The notes below the pieces were generated by a model. It was not told where the DNA came from and ran no database searches. It saw only the letters and a program-made list of their open reading frames with translations. Made by a program: the position numbers and the translations under genes. 64,000 nucleotides of DNA, taken from assembly GCA_024401435.1 (NCBI GenBank), contig JAKSLB010000002.1, forward strand, positions 1 through 64,000, read 5' to 3'. This stretch comes from Paludibacteraceae bacterium. GTDB lineage: Bacteria; Bacteroidota; Bacteroidia; Bacteroidales; Paludibacteraceae. Below are positions 23,101-32,100 of the stretch, piece by piece. Positions within the stretch are counted from its first letter, which is position 1; each line of letters starts with the position of its first letter.

Positions 23101-26100
23101 TGTTAATGTGTCAAAACCTGTACAGTTGTTATCATTTGTTACAACCAACTTATACTTGATTGTCTCTGTTGGTGTGTCAGAATAAGTACTGTTCGTAGAA
23201 GGAAGTTCGACATCAGCAGGTTGTTGAACAGCATACCATTGGAAACTGCTATATTCCTTATCTGTTGAGATTTGAACCGCATCTCCCTTACAAATCTGGT
23301 TGTTGTCTTTGTCGGAATAGATGTTGACGGTAGGACTTGGTACTACATTGAAAGATATTTTCGCTGTGTCTGAACATCCATCAAGATCGGCTATGACACC
23401 ATAAGTGTATTTGTTGTCAATAGATTTTTTAACACTTAAATCTGTATTTGTAACATTTGTGTCTTTAAGTGTGGTGTAATCTGTCCATTCTACCCATTTC
23501 GTGATAGTAGCATATGTGTTGATAGAAGCGGATAGGGTAACCGATTCATCAGGACACACATCATTTTTAGAAGTGGTGAGTGAAATAGATGGACGTGGTT
23601 TGACATGAATCAATATGGTTGTGTCAGCCGTACATTCAGAGGTTGTGGAACCGTTATTCGATGTTGAAATAGTGATGTATTGATCACTCGTAAATGGCTT
23701 CAAATTAGCAGTCGGGATATTTGTTCCAGTTCCTAATAAAGTTGTTTTCGTGTCACCTTCATACCAATTGATACTTTGTCCACCAGCAGTGACAGTAATA
23801 TTCGTTGGCTTTTCTCCAGAACAGATGTCTTCATAACCATCAATTTGAATTTTTGGCTTGCTTGCTTTCACGATTTCATAGGTAGTCGTGTCGGAACAGT
23901 TGTATGAGTTCCATCCTACGACAAGACCCTTGATTGTTGTCGTTTCATTTGAGATATAGAAAGAATTTGACTCTCCGTGAAGTCCGATCTCTGTTGAGTC
24001 TGCATTCAACCAAGAATAGTTGGTAGCAGTAGAACTTCCTTTGTCAACATATACGTGAACAGTGTTACCTTCACATGCTGCAGCGTCTTGTTTGACCTTT
24101 ATGATTGCATTTGGATTGACGATGACATTGATGGAATTTGAACTTTCGCATCCTCCTAAATCATCACTGGTCTTTGCTGTTGCTGTGAATGTATAAGTTT
24201 CAGAGACATCATTTGTGTTAACACCTTTCCATGAAAAAGTTGGTTCGTTAGAATAAGGATTATCAGCACCTCCTGATATTCTGTATTTCCAGTTGTAACT
24301 ATATGATTCGTTAGAACCTGAAATGTTGATGGTGTTATTCGAACAGATGGTGTTGTCTGTTGCATCTGTAATGATATCAAAGACAGGTTTCTTGTTGACT
24401 GAGATAGGATATTCTTTTGTTGTTTGACAACTCTCCAAATCTTTGTCACTAGCGGTCACTTTAAGTGTGATGCTCTCTTTGATTTGTGGTATTGTTATAC
24501 TTTGACCTGTACTATTGTTGTAATTCCATTGATAGTTGTATTGGTCTGCGTGAGTACTATTAATGGTAATGACAGCGTCTTCATCTTCACAAACTGCTGT
24601 GTAAGAGAAATCGAAGTCAGGTTTTCCAATTACGGAAACAGTTGCATTAGACGTTGTTGTACATCCATTATCATCTGTCACGGTCAACTGATATTGAGTA
24701 GTTTCAGAAGGTGAGAATGTAGGATTGTTGACGGTGCTTAAAACGAAAGCAGGATCTTTCACGTCTATCCAAGAATAGTTTTTGAATGCATTTTTAGATT
24801 TGATGGATGCTGAATTTCCTTCACAAATTAGGCTTTCTCCTTCGATGCTATTCGTTGGTTTAGAAAAGACATTGACGGAGATGGAATCTTTGTTTGTACA
24901 TTTATAAGCATTGTTTGTTTCGGCTGTCGCAATATATTTGACAATTTCAGATGATTTGTCTGTGGTGAGTGTCATGTTGATGACTGTTTCTGACAAAGAT
25001 TCTCTGACGCCATTTCTTTCCCATTCCCATTGAATGTTACTGTTGGCTGCAGTTGCATTTAATGTAAATTCATCACCCGAACAAGTCTTGTCATTTCCGT
25101 CGAATGAGATGACAGGAATGTCTTCCACTTTGATGGTTAAGAACGTATCTTTTGCACATTCACCTTGATATGTGATAATATTGTATGTCTTGTCGGCTGA
25201 AACGTTACTAAATGTTCTTGTGTTGCCTGTCTCTGATGTACCATCTTGCCAGTCAATTCTGTCAATACCATTTATGGTAATTGTAATGTCATTGTTTTTA
25301 CAAACATGAGGTTCATCCCAAGATGGTTGAGGAAGAGCTAATACAGTGATGGAGTGTCCTGCCTCGTCAGATTTAGCCGTACATCCGTATTCGTTTGTAC
25401 CTTCTACCCAATATGTTATATTGCCAGTTATTGTTGGAGTAATGGTTTCTCCTGAGATTTTTGTTGTTGTCTTGTTGTCTGACCAAAGATAGGTTGAGGC
25501 TCCAGTTGCTTTTAAAGAGACACTACCGCCAGGACAAGCTTGATTGTCACCTTCAATAGAAACAGATGGTTTTTCATGAACTAAGATGGTTATGCTATCT
25601 GTTCCGTGACATGCTCCATTAAATCCGTCTACTTTATATTTGATAGTTCCAGGTTGTGTGGCAGTTCCTTCTGCTTCAGATTGTCCATCACCAGAAATAA
25701 CAAGAGCTGGCGCATTTTCACTAGATGCAGACCATGTATATACTCCTGCACCTGTAGGATTACTAGCATCATATACTCCAGCACCTGTAGCTGTTAATTT
25801 GATGGAACCATCTTGACAAATTTCTTTGGTGATAGGATCTGCACTAATCTTGATGTAAGGGAGTTCTAAGACTGTAACCATCAAATTTTGAGCATCACTT
25901 GTACAAGTCGTTAAATCCTCATAAGTCTTTGATGCAACAATCTTAAAGTTTTGACTGCTATTTAAGACATCCGTAGTAGTATACGATAATTTACCATTGT
26001 TGTCTGATGTGAGTTCTTCTTTGTTGCTGTTCCATGTGATCTCGTAATTGGCGTTTTCTGTACCTGAAATTTCAATGGTTGCAACATTGTTTTTACAAAC

Positions 26101-29100
26101 ATCGTTTGCAGTTGGTACAAAGGTTGGATTGTCGTGTGTGTTGACTGTGAATAATGCTTCACCATAACAGCCACTTGCATTGCTACCGCTAACTTTGTAT
26201 TCGGTTGTACCATTCACTGTTGGACGATAAGACACACCACCACCAACGGACGATCCGTTTGCGAACCATTGATAGTCATTGTTATCAGCACCACTGGCTG
26301 TTAACGTGAATGTTTTACCTATACAAACACTACCAGTACCATTCTCTGTGTCATTGATTTTTAATGTAGGTTTGTCATTGACTGTAACTTTATACTCGGC
26401 TGAAGATGAACAACTTGTTTCTGTTGATGTAACGGTCACTTTCGCAATGGCAAATTTCTCATTTGCAGCAGGAGTTAAGAATGCTTTGCTTGTCGTAGAA
26501 GATGAATTGTCCCATTGGTATGAAACGTCACTTGCTGAAGTTGTTGCAACCAGTTCGACAGAATCACCTTCACAAATACTATTGATACCTTTAACACTGG
26601 TAACAGTAACCGTTGGTAGTTCTTTTACTTCTATAGAAATTTCTTTCTTTGTCGTACATCCACCATTCGCTTTTATTTCTGCTTCGAAAGTATATGTCTT
26701 GGCAATGTCTAACTTACCTGTGTTATATTCTTTGTGATCATTGAAAGATTGGAAATCTCCACTGTTATTCCATGCAATGGTAACATTGTTTCCTTCTGTA
26801 GATGTCGCTGTGATGAGTACCGAATCTCCACGACAGATAATGGTTTTGTTGGCAGATAGTGTGAGATTAGGCTCGTTTTCTACTTGTATTGTTTTCTCTA
26901 CAGGGTCAGAAACACATCCACTAGCATTCGTTCCAGTTACTTTGTATGTATTGGTTGTACTCCAATCCATATTGGTGATTTGATATGAACTCGTTTTGAC
27001 ACTTGTTGGTTCGTCATTTACGGTCCATGACCATTGATCACTCATCATGTTATCTGTGGAAGATGCTACTAATTCTTCTGCATCACCTTTACAATAGATA
27101 CTTTTTGTGTTAGATAATGAAATGGTTGGTTTCTTAACATAGGTGATTTTTTGTCCCGCTACAGATGTGGCACATCCATTTGCATCTTTTGCTGTAAGGG
27201 TGATGCTGTCTGTTGCTGTAACATTACTAAGAATGTATACATTCGGATCACTGGTACTTGCTGCGATAGTTGCACCATTTTTACTCGTCCAAGTATAATC
27301 AGATTCGCCTCCAATTGGTCTTAGTTCCAATGTTCCGTTTTCGCATATTTCACCTTTACTGTCGATACCGATTGATTCTGTAGGGTGAACGTCTATTTCA
27401 ATGCTTCCGCCAGCTTCACAACCTTCTTCAGTTTTGGCTATAACGTCATAACTTTGTTTGCCTTTGATTCCCGACACGTTGAGAGTGTTGGTGGTTTCAC
27501 TTTGACTAAGCCAGCTCCAAGTTAATGTACTGCTATTTACTTTTGTGTTTGTGTTTTGTGCAGTAATGGTTGTACTACCATCATAACAAACAACTTGAGG
27601 TGCAGCTGTTAATTCAAGGGTTGGCGTCTCTCTTGGTACAACTGTGATTGTATCATAACCTTTACATTCAGATTTATATCCTGTTACGATGAATTTTACT
27701 TCTTTGTTGATTTGAGGTTCTATAGAAGAACATTTAGTACATGCATAATCTTTCTCTTCTCCATCAATGATATAAGTCCACGAATAAGAGTCTCCATTTC
27801 TTGCTTCAATCTTGATAGGAAGACCTTGGCAAATAGCGGTGTCTCCATCTGCAGGTTTGCCTATGATGGCAATTTTTGGAGCCGCAATACCTGTTATGAT
27901 TTTTGATGCATTACCTTTACATCCTTTTGTGTCAAAACCAGTAACGGTATATTCTGTATTTCCACTTTTTACGGAACGAATGGTGTATTTGTCTTGCTTT
28001 TCAGTCTCGTCATCATTCCATTCGTATTTGCCAGACACACCACCTTTAGCTGTCAATTCAAGTGCTGCGCCTTCACATTTAGAGTCTTCTCCTACAATAT
28101 AGATATTAGGTGGAGTTTGTACGGTCAATGGATAAGTTTCCTTGGTGATACAATCGTCCATGTTTGCTAATAATTCAACATTGAATGGAGTAGGGACTTT
28201 GTTCATATCGATATTCGACATGGAGAATTCACTTCCAGTCTGTGTTAAATCCTCACTATTATAGGTGTATGACCATGTATAGGTCGTTGTGCTTGTATTG
28301 ACGGAAGGATCGATTTTAAGATTAAGATCTAATCCGTTACAAACATAGTCTTTGTTGTTTGCGTCATTTTTAATGACAGGGAACTCTTTCGCACGGATAG
28401 TTGTGTTATCGGTGTTGCTTTGACAACCATGATCGTCGGTTGCAACAACATGAAATACTGTTGTTTGAGAAAGAGGAAGTTGGACAGAACTTCCTGTCGC
28501 ATCACCAATTTTAGTTCCTAGTGTATCGTATAAAGTCCAACTGTATTCAGCAATTTTACCTTCGCCAATAGAGGCAGATGCCTTTGCTGTTTCGTTTTTA
28601 CAATATTTGTCTTGCTCTGGAGTGATAGCCACAGTCGGATTGTCATAAATAGTGACTTCTGCTGTGGTTTGTCCGTAACAACTATTGCTTCCTTTCGCTT
28701 TGACGATGTATGTTATATTGCCAGCTATGCTTGATTTTACGTTGATCTTGCTGGCATCGGTAGTTGGATTAACAACATAGGCACTATCTAAAGAGTTCCA
28801 AACTATATTGCCATCTTTTACAACACCCCATTGATATTTTTGACCTGATTGGGCTCCACTGGCAGTAAGTGTGATCGTGTTGTTAGCACAAACTCCTGCT
28901 TCATGACCAGTGATGGCTAAAGCGGCAGATGGTAAAATTGAAACTCCATGTCTAATGGTACTTGAACATTCAACGCTTTTGCTATTTACTACATAGGTCG
29001 CAGTACCTTTCAATGTGTAGTAAGTCATACCAGTTCCAGAAGGACTGTCGTTTAATATGTTCGAGTTTCCTCCGACGATTTGATTATCGTTGTTTCTCCA

Positions 29101-32100
29101 TTCATAATTAGAACTTGAAATGGTTTTTGTAGATGTCATTTCAGCTTCTAATGATAGAGATTCACCTTCACAAATGTTGCTTATATTGGCAATTGTTAAT
29201 ACTGGATTAGGTCTGGTCTTAACTTCAACTTCAGCCGAGTTGGATTGACATAAGTAAGCATCTGTACCCGTTACTTTGTAAGTTTTGGTTGATGGTACGG
29301 TGACAGTGTATACTTTATTTTTCGTTCCGTCGTCCCATACAAATTCTTTTATTTCTCCAGAAGGATCATTTGCAGTTAAAACATCTGTTTCGTTTTCACA
29401 AATCAGTCCTTTTTCGGCTGATGCTGTAATTGTTTTAGGTTTGTGAACATTAATAATGACACTATCCAAACGAGAACAACCCTTATATAATGGCTCTGAA
29501 AATGCTTTTAGATAGTAGATCATAGTACCTTCTTTTGTTGGAGTTCCTGTGTTGAATATGTTGGTTGCACTTTCATGCGCTTCCAATGTCCTGTCAGGAC
29601 CCCAATAATAACTAGTTGCACCAGATGCTTCCAAATCAACATGGTCTCCTAAACAAATGTGACCTGCAATTCGTGCTTTGTCGATAATGGTAACACTCGG
29701 TGCATTTTGAACGTTAATATTTATTTCCTTTTCGGAAGAACAGAGTGCTTCGCCGTGTCTTTCGTATCCCGTTACATAATATGATTTAGTGGTAACATTT
29801 GGATAGTCTGTCATGGAAAGATGGTTGGTTGTGTAGATTGGATTGCTTCCACCGGCCCAAACAGAACATGAATCGGCACCAGTTAATGACAATTGCACCT
29901 GTTCACCTTCACAAATGGTGGTAACGCCATTCACAGAAAGATTTGGTACACTGTGTACCTGAATTGTTTTCGTTATGTTACTAGGACACTCGTTATTGTT
30001 TGTTCCTTGTAGGGCTAAAACATATTCTCCGCTTGTCTTGAATGGGATTGTCACTTGCTTGTTTTGGAAGTTTGTGTTACCAGCCAATGTCCAAACATAT
30101 CTACTATCATTGTCTGCACCATCGGCAGAGAATGAGTAGTCACTACCCACACAAACGTCACTTGGGCCATATATGTTTAGTTTTGGACTCTCTTTTGTGT
30201 AGATTTCTACAGAATCGATATCGAAACAAGTGTTTTCTGATATACATAGAGCATAGTATTTAATAGTGTCATTAATAACAGGTTTGTATGTGTCAGAAGA
30301 AGATAAAGTTGTCGTTTTTCTTTGTTGCACTTTATCCTGGTCTTGCCATTCGAAGAAGCAATCCATGTTACTTGAACCATATAATGTGGCGGAAGAACCT
30401 TCACATATTTCCATGTAGCGAATGAGCTCTCCGTTTTCACCCGTTTTGAATTTCATTCCTTCACCGGTTAATGTGATGGTTGGTTTTTCTTTCACAGTTA
30501 TGTTGTGTTCTCCTTCGTATACGCAAGTACGAAGATTCCCGTTATTGGCATATTCGTCACTTTCTATAGATAAGGTATAGGTGGCAGTTCCGTTAGTCGG
30601 ACTTGCCATGTAAGAGATGGCATCTGCACCATTGAAGATTTCATTTAAAATGTTCCCTTTTTCATCTTTCCAGTAATAACGGAACTCGTTACCATCTTCG
30701 TTTGTGTATTGACCTTTTGATGAAGTCAAATAAGCATTAGTGCTTAATTTTATTTCTGTTTCGTCTCCGTAACATACATAGTCGTTACCTGTAATGTTTA
30801 CATCAGGACGACCTACGACCGTTATTCTTTTCGTTATGGTTTTTCTACAATCGTTTTGAGTGATGATTAATAATTCTATGTCGTATTGTTCTGTACGGCC
30901 CGGCTCACAAGGTAATTGAACGGTAATGTTATCACCTTGGATTTGTACTAATTGTCCTGTTGTCTTGTCTGTGTATGACCAAATACGATTGATGATTGAA
31001 TCAGGTTCAACGCCATCTTTATTATGGTAAATAGGTGTTATGATGGTTTTGTCAGTCAACAATACTTCATTGTAACAAGCAATTTCTGCATCAAAGTCGA
31101 GTATGAAAGGATTCGTGGTCAAACTGAATTCGTCTGTGGTTCTTGTACAATTTGTGTTAGGATAGAGTAGGTTAGGGTCTCCGTCATTGCTACTCATTGT
31201 ACATGTATACTTTGTACCCGAAGTTACTTGGTTTGCTTTGATCTTGGCAATGTTTGGTTGGTCGTTGTCTGGTACTACAATTGGATTTGACCAATTGTAG
31301 TTGACAAATCCTTCAGGTGCTATTAATTCGATATCAGAACCTTCTCCGCAGTTTTTGATAATTACTTCAAATGGTTTTGTTTCTGCTGTGAAATAACCAT
31401 AATTTCTGTGGCGTCCTGCAACATATCTTTGATGGAATTTTGTGTATGTTGTAGTATGTTCATTTGCAGTACAGGTTGGACATTCTGCATGCTTGCAAGT
31501 GTTTCCGTATTCGTCGGTAGAAGTTTTGTAAAAATTGAGTTCGGATTCAGGGAAATAGGTGTTACAACCATCGCATACCCAAATAGGATCAAGACAATCT
31601 CGGTTTTCGATTTCGATAGTGATTTCTTCACCTAAATGTTCTCTTAGATCATATGAGATAGTTGTCCAGTCCTTAATAAATGTTTTTTCCAAATATTCTC
31701 TTGACAAGTAGGCTTGTTGACAGTAGTCGGTACCATGGACATCTTCGTGACCTTCTTCTAAACAGTATCTTGTGATGTTTCTGTCAGAAGTACAGTTGTA
31801 ACATGTGTGAGCTTCTGTTGAAGTTGAAGCATAGTTGGAGTATATTAAAGTGTCTCTCTTGTTGGTTCCATATTCACATTCAGTACAAATGGTCTGTGTC
31901 TCTGTTCTTTGTCTGGTCTCTTTGTGGTCTTTCATGCATTTCGTACCTTCTTTGTAGGCACAAGACTTACATCTGTAATAATTACCATTTGCTTGTTTTA
32001 TAAATTCACAGTTGTTGCCTTCTTCATCTGTGGCCCATTTGTCAAATTGCTCATTGTTGTTGTTGACGTTTTTAAACACGTATTTGTTATTGCCGCCAGG